Shown piece after piece: positions 16,008 to 25,126 of a DNA stretch of 57,857 nucleotides. The stretch covers positions 1 to 57,857 of the forward strand of contig JAMOSB010000015.1 in the NCBI GenBank assembly GCA_027068485.1, given 5' to 3'. Every line of letters begins with the position of its first letter. The stretch's first letter is position 1. The stretch comes from Sulfurovum sp. (GTDB lineage: Bacteria; Campylobacterota; Campylobacteria; Campylobacterales; Sulfurovaceae). Made by a program: the position numbers and the translations under genes. The notes below the pieces were generated by a model. It had not been told where the DNA came from. It saw only the letters and a program-made list of their open reading frames with translations, and made no database searches.

Positions 16008-17642
16008 ATGAGTGAAAAAAAGACAAAATATATCTTTGTAACGGGTGGTGTACTAAGCTCTTTGGGTAAAGGGATCACTGCTGCGAGTATCGGAACACTG
16101 CTTAAGCATACAGGTCAACGCGTCGGTGTACTCAAACTCGACCCCTATATCAATGTCGACCCTGGTACTATGTCTCCTCTAGAGCATGGAGAGGTATTTG
16201 TCACTAAAGATGGTGCTGAGACCGACCTTGACCTTGGGCATTATGAGCGTTTTTTAGATACCTCTTTGACCCAAAACAACAACTTCACGACAGGACAGAT
16301 CTACAAAACAGTCATTGAGAATGAACGCAAAGGAGACTATCTAGGAAAAACGATCCAAGTCGTCCCCCATATTGTTAATGAGATCAAAGACCGTATCGTA
16401 CTTGCAGGTGAGGGGAAAGATATCCTTATTGTTGAGCTAGGGGGTACCACGGGTGATATTGAGGGACTTCCTTTCCTTGAGACGATTCGACAGATGAAGC
16501 ATGAGTTGGGGCGTAGCCATGTGATGAATGTCCATGTCACACTCCTCCCCTATATCAAAGCAGCAGGAGAGCTAAAGACCAAGCCAACACAACACTCTGT
16601 ACAGGAGCTTCGTCGTATCGGTATCGCACCCCATATGCTCGTCTTGAGAGCAGAAGTCCCCGTCACCGCAGAGATCAAACGCAAAATCGCCTTCAATTGT
16701 GATGTGGAGGAGGATTCAGTCATCGTGGCAGAGGATGCCGCGACTATCTACAAAGTCCCTCTTAACTTCCTTGCTCAAGATATCCTTTCCCCCATCTGCA
16801 AACAGCTAGAGCTTGATAACTGTGAGCCGAAGATGGATGAGTGGTCACACCTCGTCAACCGTATCATTAAACCAACCGATGAACTCAAAATCGCCTTTGT
16901 AGGGAAATACCTTGATCTTAAAGAGTCCTACAAATCACTCACGGAGGCACTTATTCACTGTGGTGCTCACCTCGATAGTCGTGTCAATATCAAATGGATT
17001 GACTCTGAGAAGATAGAGGAGGATGGTGCTGAGAAGTTTCTCAATGACTGTGATGGTGTCCTTGTCGCGGGTGGATTTGGTGAACGAGGGGTTGAGGGTA
17101 AAATTGCAGCGATTACATATGCCCGAGAGCATGCAGTACCGTTCCTTGGTATCTGCCTTGGGATGCAGTTGGCGATGGTAGAGTTCGCTCGTAATGTCTT
17201 GGGGTTGAGTGATGCCAACTCTGTAGAGTTTAACAAAGAGACCTCTGCTCCCATTATCTATCTGATCGATGAGTTTATCGATGCAAGTGGTGCCAAGCAG
17301 ATACGCACCTCGACTACGGCGATGGGTGGGACACTCCGCCTTGGGGAGTATGAGTGTGAGACCAAAGAGGGTTCTCACCTGCGTGAAGCGTATGACGCGC
17401 CGATGATTTTTGAGCGTCATAGACACCGTTATGAGGCAAATCCTGCCTATAGAGCAGAGTTTGAAGCCAATGGTATGGAGATTACTGGGGAGTCTCATGG
17501 GTTGATTGAAGCGGTTGAAGTGCCTAATCACCCATGGTTCTTAGGGGTACAGTTTCACCCTGAGTTTACCTCTCGACTCCAAAATGCCAACCCTGCTATT
17601 TTGGCATTTGTCAATGCCTCACATCAGCATAAACAGCAGTAG
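16008..17642 (+). CDS. pyrG: CTP synthase PyrG
   Basis: Converts UTP to CTP using ATP and glutamine. It is 544 residues, the standard length. The N-terminal amidoligase domain has [14 protein letters not shown] at 10-23 (P-loop) and [13 protein letters not shown]. The C-terminal class I glutaminase domain has the catalytic Cys in [10 protein letters not shown] and the His and Glu in [11 protein letters not shown]. The ATG follows AAAAGGAAATTTT. Its TAG stop shares the final G with the GTG start of recJ, so the two genes are coupled; the pyrG-recJ pair also occurs in other Campylobacterota. Confidence 0.97.
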   Translation: MSEKKTKYIFVTGGVLSSLGKGITAASIGTLLKHTGQRVGVLKLDPYINVDPGTMSPLEHGEVFVTKDGAETDLDLGHYERFLDTSLTQNNNFTTGQIYKTVIENERKGDYLGKTIQVVPHIVNEIKDRIVLAGEGKDILIVELGGTTGDIEGLPFLETIRQMKHELGRSHVMNVHVTLLPYIKAAGELKTKPTQHSVQELRRIGIAPHMLVLRAEVPVTAEIKRKIAFNCDVEEDSVIVAEDAATIYKVPLNFLAQDILSPICKQLELDNCEPKMDEWSHLVNRIIKPTDELKIAFVGKYLDLKESYKSLTEALIHCGAHLDSRVNIKWIDSEKIEEDGAEKFLNDCDGVLVAGGFGERGVEGKIAAITYAREHAVPFLGICLGMQLAMVEFARNVLGLSDANSVEFNKETSAPIIYLIDEFIDASGAKQIRTSTTAMGGTLRLGEYECETKEGSHLREAYDAPMIFERHRHRYEANPAYRAEFEANGMEITGESHGLIEAVEVPNHPWFLGVQFHPEFTSRLQNANPAILAFVNASHQHKQQ

Positions 17643-19249
17643 TGAAACAGACCGCCTACCCCTCTGTGACCCGCGAGGTGTTGGAGCGGATACTTGATGC
17701 TCGCTTTGAGGCGGAGGGGTTTCTCTCGCTCAAAGACCTTCCTCACCCCTCACAGTTCAAAGATATGGAGCGTGCAACAGCACGCATTGTTACCGCGATA
17801 GAGCAGGGTGAGAAGATCACCATTATTGGGGATTATGATGTCGATGGGGTCACTGCTACAACCCTGATGCACCGTTTTTTTGGGGCGATAGCCTACCCTG
17901 TGGCGTGGATTATCCCCAACCGCTTTCGTGATGGGTATGGACTCTCACTTACTCTGCTTGAGCAACTCCCCCCTACCGATCTCATTATCACAGTAGATAA
18001 CGGTATCGCAGCGGTAGAGGCGGGACGAGCTGTGGAGGCGTTGGGGATCGATCTGATTATCACCGATCACCATCTCCTCCCAGATACCCTTCCACCCGCG
18101 TATGCGATTATCAATCCTAAACAGCCTGAGTGTCCCTTCCCCTATGAGGAGGTGTGTGGCGCTCAAATCGCATGGTACCTGATCGCCTCATTAAAAAATG
18201 CACTGGGTATTCGCCTTGATATGATGGGGTATATGGAACTGGTTTCGTTGGCGATTATCGCAGATATGATGCCCCTTCAGCATATCAACCGTGCAATGGT
18301 CATCGCAGGACTACGCCATCTCAGTGGGAGTCAACACCCTGCAATCACATGCTATAAAGAGCATGTGAATAAGTCACACTTTACCGAGGAGGATATCGGC
18401 TTCTTCCTCGCACCCCTACTCAATAGTGCGGGGCGTATGGATGATGCGTCACATGCGGTTGCCTTCTTGGGGGCGACGACACACCATGAGGCACGCATAG
18501 GACTCGATCGTCTACTTGCCTTTAATGACCTACGCAAGGAGACAGAGAGTGCCTTGACGCAAGAGGCATTGGCTCAAGTCACGGGTGAGGATGAGGTTCT
18601 GGTACTTGTGGGAGAGGGATGGCATGAGGGGGTGGTGGGGATTGTTGCAGCACGGGTGGCACGCATCCACCAAAAGCCGACAATTATTCTTTCACAAAGT
18701 CCAAACGGGCTATGTAAGGGAAGTGGACGGAGCTTTGATGCGTGTGATCTCTTTGCCATTACGAGTCACTGTCGTGCGTTGCTTGAGAAGTTTGGGGGGC
18801 ATGAAGCTGCGATAGGACTCAGCCTCAAAGTAGAGAACCTCCCCGCCTTTAGAGAGGCGATTAACCACGCCTACACCCACTCCTCTTACCCTACTCAGCA
18901 GTGTGATCCTGAGATTGTAGGGGTGGTGGAACTGCGTGAACTCTCCTTTGAGATGACGACTCTTATGAAGCGGTATGAACCCTACGGGATGGCAAACCCC
19001 CGTCCGAAGTTTCTCAGTTGTGTGGTGCGTATCTGTGAGGTGGCAACGATGGGAAGTGAGGGGAACCATCTACGCTTTACCCTAGAGCAGGGTGGGGTGC
19101 GATTGCGTGGGGTGAAGTTTAAGACCTATGAGCAGTTTGAAGTGGGAGCGTGGATCGATGTGAGCTATCACCTGAGTGAAAATCACTTTCAAGGCTCAGT
19201 AACATTACAACTTGTTATAGATACAATAAGCATTAGTAATATTGAATAA
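17642..19249 (+). CDS. recJ: Single-stranded-DNA-specific exonuclease RecJ
   Basis: A 5'-3' single-strand exonuclease of the DHH phosphoesterase superfamily, used in mismatch and recombination repair. It has 535 residues. The metal-binding motifs are DYDVDG at 64-69, VDNGI at 118-122, DHH at 142-144 and the NPKQ motif that follows. The DHHA1 domain shows GSGRSFDACDLF and GGHEAAIGLS, and the last 120 residues form the OB-like C-terminal domain. The start is GTG at 17642, overlapping the pyrG stop by one base; it has no alternative start nearby with a better site. Confidence 0.95.
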   Translation: MKQTAYPSVTREVLERILDARFEAEGFLSLKDLPHPSQFKDMERATARIVTAIEQGEKITIIGDYDVDGVTATTLMHRFFGAIAYPVAWIIPNRFRDGYGLSLTLLEQLPPTDLIITVDNGIAAVEAGRAVEALGIDLIITDHHLLPDTLPPAYAIINPKQPECPFPYEEVCGAQIAWYLIASLKNALGIRLDMMGYMELVSLAIIADMMPLQHINRAMVIAGLRHLSGSQHPAITCYKEHVNKSHFTEEDIGFFLAPLLNSAGRMDDASHAVAFLGATTHHEARIGLDRLLAFNDLRKETESALTQEALAQVTGEDEVLVLVGEGWHEGVVGIVAARVARIHQKPTIILSQSPNGLCKGSGRSFDACDLFAITSHCRALLEKFGGHEAAIGLSLKVENLPAFREAINHAYTHSSYPTQQCDPEIVGVVELRELSFEMTTLMKRYEPYGMANPRPKFLSCVVRICEVATMGSEGNHLRFTLEQGGVRLRGVKFKTYEQFEVGAWIDVSYHLSENHFQGSVTLQLVIDTISISNIE

Positions 19250-19325
19250 CTTTATAAAGATAATCATTAAAATTTTATGAAAAACGATGTAGAATATAGA
19301 ATTGACAAAAATAGAAGGAGATGTT

Positions 19326-20789
19326 TTGGATAATAAAATGATGAAAGAGGGCATGGAGCTCATTGACGCACACTTTAAAGGTGAAGGTGTCTCTCGCCGT
19401 GATGCCATGAAGATGTTTGGTGCGGGTGGTGCTGCTATGCTTATGGGTAGTGGTGTTGCAACAGAAGCGAGTGCAAGTAGCTCCGCAGTCAAAGCAAAGA
19501 TTGTAATCATCGGTGGTGGTTTGGCAGGTATGTCAACAGCGGCACGATTGACTAACTCACTTGATAATCCAGATATTACCGTGATTGAGCCAGGTGACTT
19601 GGCAACTTCTTATCAGCCTGGTCAGACACTTGTAGGTGCTGGGATCTGGGAAAAAGATGCTGTTATGTACAATACCAAAGATTTTATCCCTAGTGGTGTG
19701 ACTGTTATCAAAGAGAAAGCGGTTGAGTTTGATCCAGATAACAATAGTGTAACAACTTCAGGGGGTAAAACACTTAAGTATGACTATATGGTTGTTGCTG
19801 CGGGATTGAAGCTTGATTATGCGCGTATCCAAGGATTGGGTATCGAGGGGACTATCACCTCTACAGGGGCGCATGACAATGTGAGTAGAGTGATCGGTAA
19901 AAATGGTATCGCATCTATCTACTTCCAACAAGGGTCGGCAGATACATGGAGAGAGATGCAGAAGTTTATTGCGGATGCTAAGAGCGGTAAGAGAGTCAAA
20001 GGTATCTTTACACACCCTAATACCCCTATCAAATGTGGTGGTGCCCCAAAGAAGATTATGTATCTAACCGATGCACGATTGAGAGAAGCGGGTGCTAGAG
20101 AGAATGCTGAACTTAGCTTCTACCCCAATGGTAGTAAGATGTTTGGTGTACAAGAGTATCATGATGCGATTGTCAACCAGTTTGAAGCAAGAGATATGAA
20201 GTGGAACTATAGACACAACCTTGTAGGTGTCGATCCTAAAGAGAAAGTGGCTACCTTCACAAGACACTGGCAAGAGAAGGGTGAATGGGATGAGGATCTT
20301 GAAGAGTACTCAATCGTCATGAGAGCAGAGACAGTCAAAAAAGAGTTTGACTTCTTGCATATCACACCACCAATGAAAGCAGCTGAAGAGATTGGTAACT
20401 CACCTATTGGGTCATCTAAAGGGTGGGTACCTGTCAACAAAGAGTCACTTCAACATGTTAAGTATCCTAATGTCTTTGCTCTAGGTGATATCGCTGCGGT
20501 ACCTATGGGTAAGACAGGTGGATCAGCAAGAAAGCAGTATAAAGTTGTCGTAGACAATATTATTGCGATGATGGAGGGGCAAGAGCTTACCGCAAAATAT
20601 GCTGGATATACGGTCTGTCCATTGATTACAAGTATCGGTACGGTTATGCTTGCTGAGTTTAACTGGACGAAGAAACCTACGCCATCATTCCCACTTGACC
20701 CAACACAAGAGCGATGGATTTGGTGGTTGCTTAAAGTCTATGCACTTAAGCCAATGACACAATATGGTATGCTTTCTGGTAGAGCATAG
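19326..20789 (+). CDS. Tat-exported sulfide:quinone oxidoreductase-like flavoprotein (type II SQR-like)
   Basis: A FAD enzyme of the SQR/flavocytochrome c family expected to oxidise sulfide to zero-valent sulfur. From the TTG at 19326 it has 487 residues. I choose this start because AAGGAG lies five bases before it; a longer frame begins at 19302. A twin-arginine motif SRRDAMK (23-29) and a hydrophobic, Gly/Ala-rich stretch predict export in folded form. The FAD motif IIGGGLAG is at 61-68. Two cysteines in TPIKCGGAPKKIMYL and GYTVCPLITS sit where type II (human SQOR-like) enzymes have their redox pair, and the tail with PLDPTQERWIWWLLK matches that type. The following cytochrome c gene suggests that electrons may go to a cytochrome instead of, or besides, quinone. 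A gene symbol sqr would be premature. Confidence 0.85.
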   Translation: MDNKMMKEGMELIDAHFKGEGVSRRDAMKMFGAGGAAMLMGSGVATEASASSSAVKAKIVIIGGGLAGMSTAARLTNSLDNPDITVIEPGDLATSYQPGQTLVGAGIWEKDAVMYNTKDFIPSGVTVIKEKAVEFDPDNNSVTTSGGKTLKYDYMVVAAGLKLDYARIQGLGIEGTITSTGAHDNVSRVIGKNGIASIYFQQGSADTWREMQKFIADAKSGKRVKGIFTHPNTPIKCGGAPKKIMYLTDARLREAGARENAELSFYPNGSKMFGVQEYHDAIVNQFEARDMKWNYRHNLVGVDPKEKVATFTRHWQEKGEWDEDLEEYSIVMRAETVKKEFDFLHITPPMKAAEEIGNSPIGSSKGWVPVNKESLQHVKYPNVFALGDIAAVPMGKTGGSARKQYKVVVDNIIAMMEGQELTAKYAGYTVCPLITSIGTVMLAEFNWTKKPTPSFPLDPTQERWIWWLLKVYALKPMTQYGMLSGRA

Positions 20790-20814
20790 AAGATAGAGAA
20801 GAAGGAGAAACTTA

Positions 20815-21270
20815 ATGAAAAAAACAGTGATAACAACACTTGCCCTAGCAGCAATCTTTGGACTCAATGGATGTGGTAATGCACCAGAGAGTTCATCTGA
20901 AGCAAAAACTTATAGCAAAACCCCTCAGCAGGTATGGGAAGGTAAATGTTTTAAGTGTCATGGTAAAAATGCAGAAGGTCTGACTGAGAAGAAGACACCC
21001 GCGATGAATGATAGACAAGCGGGTGAGCTTGAACTTGATCTCTATGATGTTAAAAATGATGGTCTTAACCAATCTTCAGGTACAGAACATGATAAGATGG
21101 CACACAATATGAAAAAACTTATGGAGCAAGGGTGGGATTATGATCCTAAAGCGATGGCTCAATTTATCGAGAAGAGTTTCTATAAAATGCCTAGTAAAAC
21201 AGCCCAAGAGCCTGCGGTAGAAGAGGCACCAGCGGTGGAAGTAGCACCTGAAGCACACCAAGCGTCTTAG
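20815..21270 (+). CDS. Monoheme c-type cytochrome lipoprotein
   Basis: A 151-residue periplasmic electron carrier. The signal sequence MKKTVITTLALAAIFGLNGC ends in a lipobox (LNG-C20), so the mature protein is a membrane-anchored lipoprotein. One heme c site CFKCH is at 45-49, and a later KMPSK supplies a plausible Met ligand. The C-terminal 25 residues are a Pro/Glu/Ala-rich tail. The gene starts 25 bases after the SQR-like gene with AAGGAG before its ATG. The pairing copies flavocytochrome c sulfide dehydrogenase (FccB plus FccA), so it is probably the electron acceptor of the flavoprotein. Confidence 0.88.
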   Translation: MKKTVITTLALAAIFGLNGCGNAPESSSEAKTYSKTPQQVWEGKCFKCHGKNAEGLTEKKTPAMNDRQAGELELDLYDVKNDGLNQSSGTEHDKMAHNMKKLMEQGWDYDPKAMAQFIEKSFYKMPSKTAQEPAVEEAPAVEVAPEAHQAS

Positions 21271-21276
21271 ACGCAC

Positions 21277-21307
21277 CACGCCAGAGAGAACTTCTCTCTG
21301 TAGCGTG
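21277..21307 (+). terminator. Hairpin after the SQR-cytochrome pair
   Basis: CAGAGAGA (21282-21289) and TCTCTCTG (21293-21300) pair around a 3-base loop. An outer CACGC (21277-21281) and GCGTG (21303-21307) extend the stem past a TA bulge. A run of seven T occurs about 27 bases later. Likely transcript end of the two-gene unit. Confidence 0.6.
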
Positions 21308-21468
21308 ACTCTCTAGCACCTATCTCTACTCCTTTTTTTATATTTTTTCCCCATCTCTTGCTACCCTAAGCCTTTCGAATTCTCCTACAAGCCATACTAT
21401 AATATATATTTATTGAGCTTATAGTGAAAAGTTATGATAAAATAGGGAATTTTATCGTAAGGAGGAGT

Positions 21469-22605
21469 ATGAAGATGAATAGAAAAGAGGGGAAGGTTTA
21501 TGTCTGGAACTGGAGTGCACGCATTATCCATTGGATGATTGCACTCTCCTTTACGAGTGCCTTTATCACTTCATTTTTTGAGAATAGACTCGATAGTCAT
21601 GTAGCATTGGGGTTTATCTTTGGGATGATTATCTGTTACCGAATTATTTGGGGGTTTATTGGTCCAGAGTATGCGAAGTTTAAAAACTTCAAACTCTCCC
21701 TCTCTCAACTGATTGGGTACTTTCGAGAGAAGATACAGAACCGATGGCGTGCCATTCCTGCGGGACACAACCCCGCATCGAGTTGGTTTACGATCTGGGC
21801 AATGGGGATGGGGACGATCATTGTAGTCTCGGGGGTGCTACTCCTTGGGATACAAGAGTCACGAGGGTTTCTCTCCTATCTCAACGATGACTATAGCCAA
21901 TTTGCTCCCCAACTCGCACGCGTACACCAATACGCCTCCTATATCTTTGCGGGGTGGGTGGTGTTGCATATCACAGGGGTACTTATCGAGCAGTTTTGGC
22001 ACAAAACCCATATGGTCTTTGCGATGATTACGGGCTACAAGAAGACCCAAGGGGAGGATACACGGGTGAGTAGACCCTTGACGCTCTTCTCCTTTTTTGT
22101 CATTGCTATCTCTGTGTTGACCTACATTTTTGTGGTGAGTAGTGACTACAACTTCTTGACAAGTAAGAAGTATGCCAATATCCACTATGATGAGCTTAAT
22201 CCACTCTACTACGACAAGTGTGGAGAGTGTCACAAGACCTATCCGCCTCATCTCCTTCCCAAAGAGTCATGGATCAAGATTATGGGGAGTTTGGAGAATC
22301 ACCGTGGAGAGAAGATCACCGATGAGAATATCTCCAAGAGTCAACGGCAGAGTATTGTCAAGTTTTTAGTAGAGAATGCAGCTCAAAACAGTACACGAGA
22401 GGTGGCGGTCAAGATGATGGCAACACTAGGCAAACGCCGTCCAAAGTCGATTACCAAGACACCTTTCTGGCGTGAAGTACACAAAGATATCCCACGAGGG
22501 GTGTTCAAAAGTAAAGCGGTCAAAGATAAGTCCAACTGTTTTGCCTGTCACCGTTACGCAGAGTATGGTAACTTTGATGATGTTAATATCAAGCAGACTT
22601 ATTAG
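21469..22605 (+). CDS. Cytochrome b561-type membrane protein fused to a diheme cytochrome c (DHC) domain
   Basis: A 378-residue fusion. The first about 210 residues are a b561/Ni-Fe-hydrogenase-type cytochrome b with four or five membrane segments and heme-ligand histidines, for example in WSARIIHW and HQYASYIFAGWVVLHITG. The periplasmic tail has CGECHKTYPPHLLP, PFWREVHKDIP and CFACHRYAEYG, the pattern of the DHC family (diheme cytochrome c) with two CxxCH sites. The protein could move electrons between the quinone pool and periplasmic cytochromes. GGAGG precedes both the ATG at 21469 and the one at 21475; an earlier GTG frame (21424) lacks a ribosome site. It lies between the SQR pair and the psr operon in the same direction. 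Confidence 0.85.
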   Translation: MKMNRKEGKVYVWNWSARIIHWMIALSFTSAFITSFFENRLDSHVALGFIFGMIICYRIIWGFIGPEYAKFKNFKLSLSQLIGYFREKIQNRWRAIPAGHNPASSWFTIWAMGMGTIIVVSGVLLLGIQESRGFLSYLNDDYSQFAPQLARVHQYASYIFAGWVVLHITGVLIEQFWHKTHMVFAMITGYKKTQGEDTRVSRPLTLFSFFVIAISVLTYIFVVSSDYNFLTSKKYANIHYDELNPLYYDKCGECHKTYPPHLLPKESWIKIMGSLENHRGEKITDENISKSQRQSIVKFLVENAAQNSTREVAVKMMATLGKRRPKSITKTPFWREVHKDIPRGVFKSKAVKDKSNCFACHRYAEYGNFDDVNIKQTY

Positions 22606-22620
22606 GAAGATAAAAGCTTA

Positions 22621-22691
22621 TTATAAGTCACACTTTTATAATATATAAAACAGACTTATAATTAAGAGTAAATCTCTCTTAATTATAAGTC
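22621..22691. promoter_or_regulatory. Long inverted repeat and half-site copies upstream of psrA
   Basis: GACTTATAATTAAGAG (22653-22668) and its exact complement (22676-22691) form a 16-base-pair palindrome around a 7-base spacer. A third copy of the outer half-site, TTATAAGTC, stands at 22621-22629. The palindrome ends 24 bases before the psrA ATG, and an AAGGAGG follows it. It may be an operator for a dimeric regulator, a processing hairpin or an attenuator. It is A+T-rich and has no U-tract, so it is a poor terminator. Confidence 0.6.
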
Positions 22692-22715
22692 GATAATTTT
22701 AAGGAGGAGAGCTAA

Positions 22716-25124
22716 ATGCAAATTGAAGTTTCAAGACGAAAATTTCTTCAAGGAACCGTTGCAATGAGTGTCGCTGGTGGTAGTGCACTTTCTGTTACCA
22801 ATCTTTTTGCGAGTCACGAGCATGAGTCACATGCCATAGCAAAATCGATTACAACCAAAACAGGCGAAGCAAAAGAGGTCAAACATATCCCAACACTGTG
22901 TGAGATGTGTGTCAATAAGTGTGCAGCGATTGCACGCGTAGAGGATGGTATCGTAACCAAACTTGACCCCAACCCAATGTTTCCCAAATCAAGAAATATG
23001 TTGTGTCCTAGAGGAAATGCAGGGATACAAGCCCTCTATGACCCCGATAGATTGAAGTACCCGATGATTCGTACGGGTGAGAAGGGCGAAGGGAAGTTTA
23101 AACGCGTCACATGGGACGAAGCATTTAAATATATCACAGAGAAGACAACCAAGATACTCGATGAAGAGCAAGATAACCGCTCCTCATTTCTCTTCTGTGC
23201 AGGAGAGGGGATGGCTGAGCATACTTTCAAGACCTTCTATCAAGCATTTGGATCATCTAACTGGCTTAACCACGCCTCTATCTGTCTTCAGACGGTAGCG
23301 TCAGGGTATGGTGTGACCATTGGTGCCTATCCTCAAGCAGACTTAGAGAATGCAGAGTATATCATCATGGCGGGTGCCAACAGAGCAGAAGCGATTGTAA
23401 CACCTGATACAATGGATGCTTTTAAGCGTACCAAAGGTAGAGGAGCGAAGCTTATCTGTGTCGATCCTCGCTTTACCAATACCGCAGCGAAGTCGGATAA
23501 GTGGTTGGCGATCAAACCAGGGACTGACTTGGCATTTGTCTTGGCACTCACCTATGTTGTCCTCACTGAAGAGCTTTATGATAAAGCCTATGTTGAGAAG
23601 TACTTTGCAGGATTTGAAGCGTATAAAAAACATGTGGTAACCAACAGCTATACACCACTGTGGGCTTCAGAGATTACAGGGATTAAGGCAAAAGATATTA
23701 CTACTATCGCTAGAGAGTTTATGGCACACGCTCCTAAAGCAGTCTACTACCCTGGAAGACGAAGTACTTTTGCACAAAATGACTTCCAATTGCGTCGTGC
23801 AATGGCGATCTTCCAAGGACTAGGTGGAGGGATTGATACCAAAGGTGGATTGATCTTTGGAGACAAAATCTCACTCAAGGGGCATGAGTCTCTTATCCCT
23901 ATGTATGACAAAGCCAAATCAAGAGCGGTTACTAAAAAAGCCAATCACAAAGAGGGTGAAGCAGGGTATGATGACTGTGCGGTAATCTCTGGTGGTGGAT
24001 CTTGGCTTGGGTGGAGAAACCGTTTCTTAGAGGGGAAAATGCCCTACAAAGTACGCGGTATGTTCTGCTACAAGCATAACCCAATGATGAATATGCCAAA
24101 TACAGCCAAAACAGCCAAGATGCTCAAAGCGATGGAACTCGTCGTCTGTATCGATACTATGCCAAGTGATACGGTGATGTATGCGGATGTGGTTCTGCCT
24201 GAGTGTACTTATCTTGAGCGAACGGATCCTGTTAAGACCTTTGGTGGTGTAGAGCCTTCGATTGCACAGCGTAACCGTGTTGTAGATCCTCTCTTTGAGA
24301 CCAAACCTGTCAATGAGATCCTTCGTGGACTCACCGCTCAGCTCTCTAGACCACTCTTTGATATCACTAAAAAGTATGATGAAGAGGTACAAGACTCGAT
24401 TGCTGATGGGAATGAAGAGGAGTTCTATAAAGAGGAGTATGATATGACCAAAATCTACGCATACGACCAAGAGGAACTCAATGAACACGCCGTCCATAAG
24501 TACCATGGTGCAGCCGAAGCCCTTGAGAAGCATGGGGTATTCTATCCTAAGATGGATCTCTACTTCAAGCAACTCTCTGTCAATGAGCATCAGTACTACC
24601 CAGAGAAAGAGAAGTCCTACTCTGTGGGCGGTGGTAAGCCCAAGACACCAAGTGGTAAACTTGAGTGTAACCTCGCCAACCTCGCAAGTAAAGGGATCGA
24701 CCCGATGCCAACATGGAAAGATGAGTTTAACTTTAGTGTCCCTCAAGGGAAGTTTAGACTTCTTACAGGAAGACATGCACAGTTTACGCAGAGTGGTACC
24801 TCAAACAATGCGGTACTACGAGACTTGATGCCTGAGAACTACATCTGGATCAATAAGCGTGAAGCGAAGAAGCAAGGGATTGAGTTTGGGGATAAAGTCG
24901 AGGTCTCTAGCCGTACAGGCTCTACGATTATTCGTGCCTATCCTACAGAGAAAATCGCTCCAGATCAGGTCTTCTTTGTGCATGGATTTGGTGAGGAGAG
25001 TTCGGCTCTAACATGGGCATTTAAGAACGGTGGTAATGACAATGCCGTGATTGAAGATGTGCTTGAGCCTGTCTATGGTGCTGCAGCAATGCATGAAACA
25101 AATGTCGAAATAAGAAAGGTGTAA
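22716..25124 (+). CDS. psrA: Molybdopterin oxidoreductase catalytic subunit, polysulfide/thiosulfate reductase-like PsrA
   Basis: The periplasmic bis-MGD molybdoenzyme of the PsrA/PhsA branch of the DMSO reductase family, 802 residues. The Tat signal SRRKFLQ is at 6-12. One [4Fe-4S] site C62-x2-C65-x3-C69-x27-C97 is followed by the Mo domain, where C190 in HASICLQT is the likely Mo ligand. The C-terminal MGD-binding domain is present (LLTGRHAQFTQSGTSNN). The enzyme reduces polysulfide or thiosulfate, or runs in the oxidative direction in sulfur oxidisers; the sequence alone does not decide. The order psrA-psrB-psrC with gaps of 2 and 10 bases shows one complex. MobA for the cofactor is encoded at 39510-40088. 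Confidence 0.92.
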   Translation: MQIEVSRRKFLQGTVAMSVAGGSALSVTNLFASHEHESHAIAKSITTKTGEAKEVKHIPTLCEMCVNKCAAIARVEDGIVTKLDPNPMFPKSRNMLCPRGNAGIQALYDPDRLKYPMIRTGEKGEGKFKRVTWDEAFKYITEKTTKILDEEQDNRSSFLFCAGEGMAEHTFKTFYQAFGSSNWLNHASICLQTVASGYGVTIGAYPQADLENAEYIIMAGANRAEAIVTPDTMDAFKRTKGRGAKLICVDPRFTNTAAKSDKWLAIKPGTDLAFVLALTYVVLTEELYDKAYVEKYFAGFEAYKKHVVTNSYTPLWASEITGIKAKDITTIAREFMAHAPKAVYYPGRRSTFAQNDFQLRRAMAIFQGLGGGIDTKGGLIFGDKISLKGHESLIPMYDKAKSRAVTKKANHKEGEAGYDDCAVISGGGSWLGWRNRFLEGKMPYKVRGMFCYKHNPMMNMPNTAKTAKMLKAMELVVCIDTMPSDTVMYADVVLPECTYLERTDPVKTFGGVEPSIAQRNRVVDPLFETKPVNEILRGLTAQLSRPLFDITKKYDEEVQDSIADGNEEEFYKEEYDMTKIYAYDQEELNEHAVHKYHGAAEALEKHGVFYPKMDLYFKQLSVNEHQYYPEKEKSYSVGGGKPKTPSGKLECNLANLASKGIDPMPTWKDEFNFSVPQGKFRLLTGRHAQFTQSGTSNNAVLRDLMPENYIWINKREAKKQGIEFGDKVEVSSRTGSTIIRAYPTEKIAPDQVFFVHGFGEESSALTWAFKNGGNDNAVIEDVLEPVYGAAAMHETNVEIRKV

Positions 25125-25126
25125 TC

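Noticed and set aside
16935-17531. 198-codon minus-strand frame inside pyrG
   Set aside because: Antisense shadow; the pyrG frame is intact over its length.
24027-24776. 249-codon minus-strand frame inside psrA
   Set aside because: Antisense shadow with no family resemblance; psrA is intact and conserved.
22716-25124. Formate dehydrogenase or nitrate reductase as identity of the molybdoenzyme
   Set aside because: No selenocysteine codon, no NarG-type Asp ligand pattern, and the downstream NrfC/NrfD-type partners fit the PsrABC/PhsABC group better.
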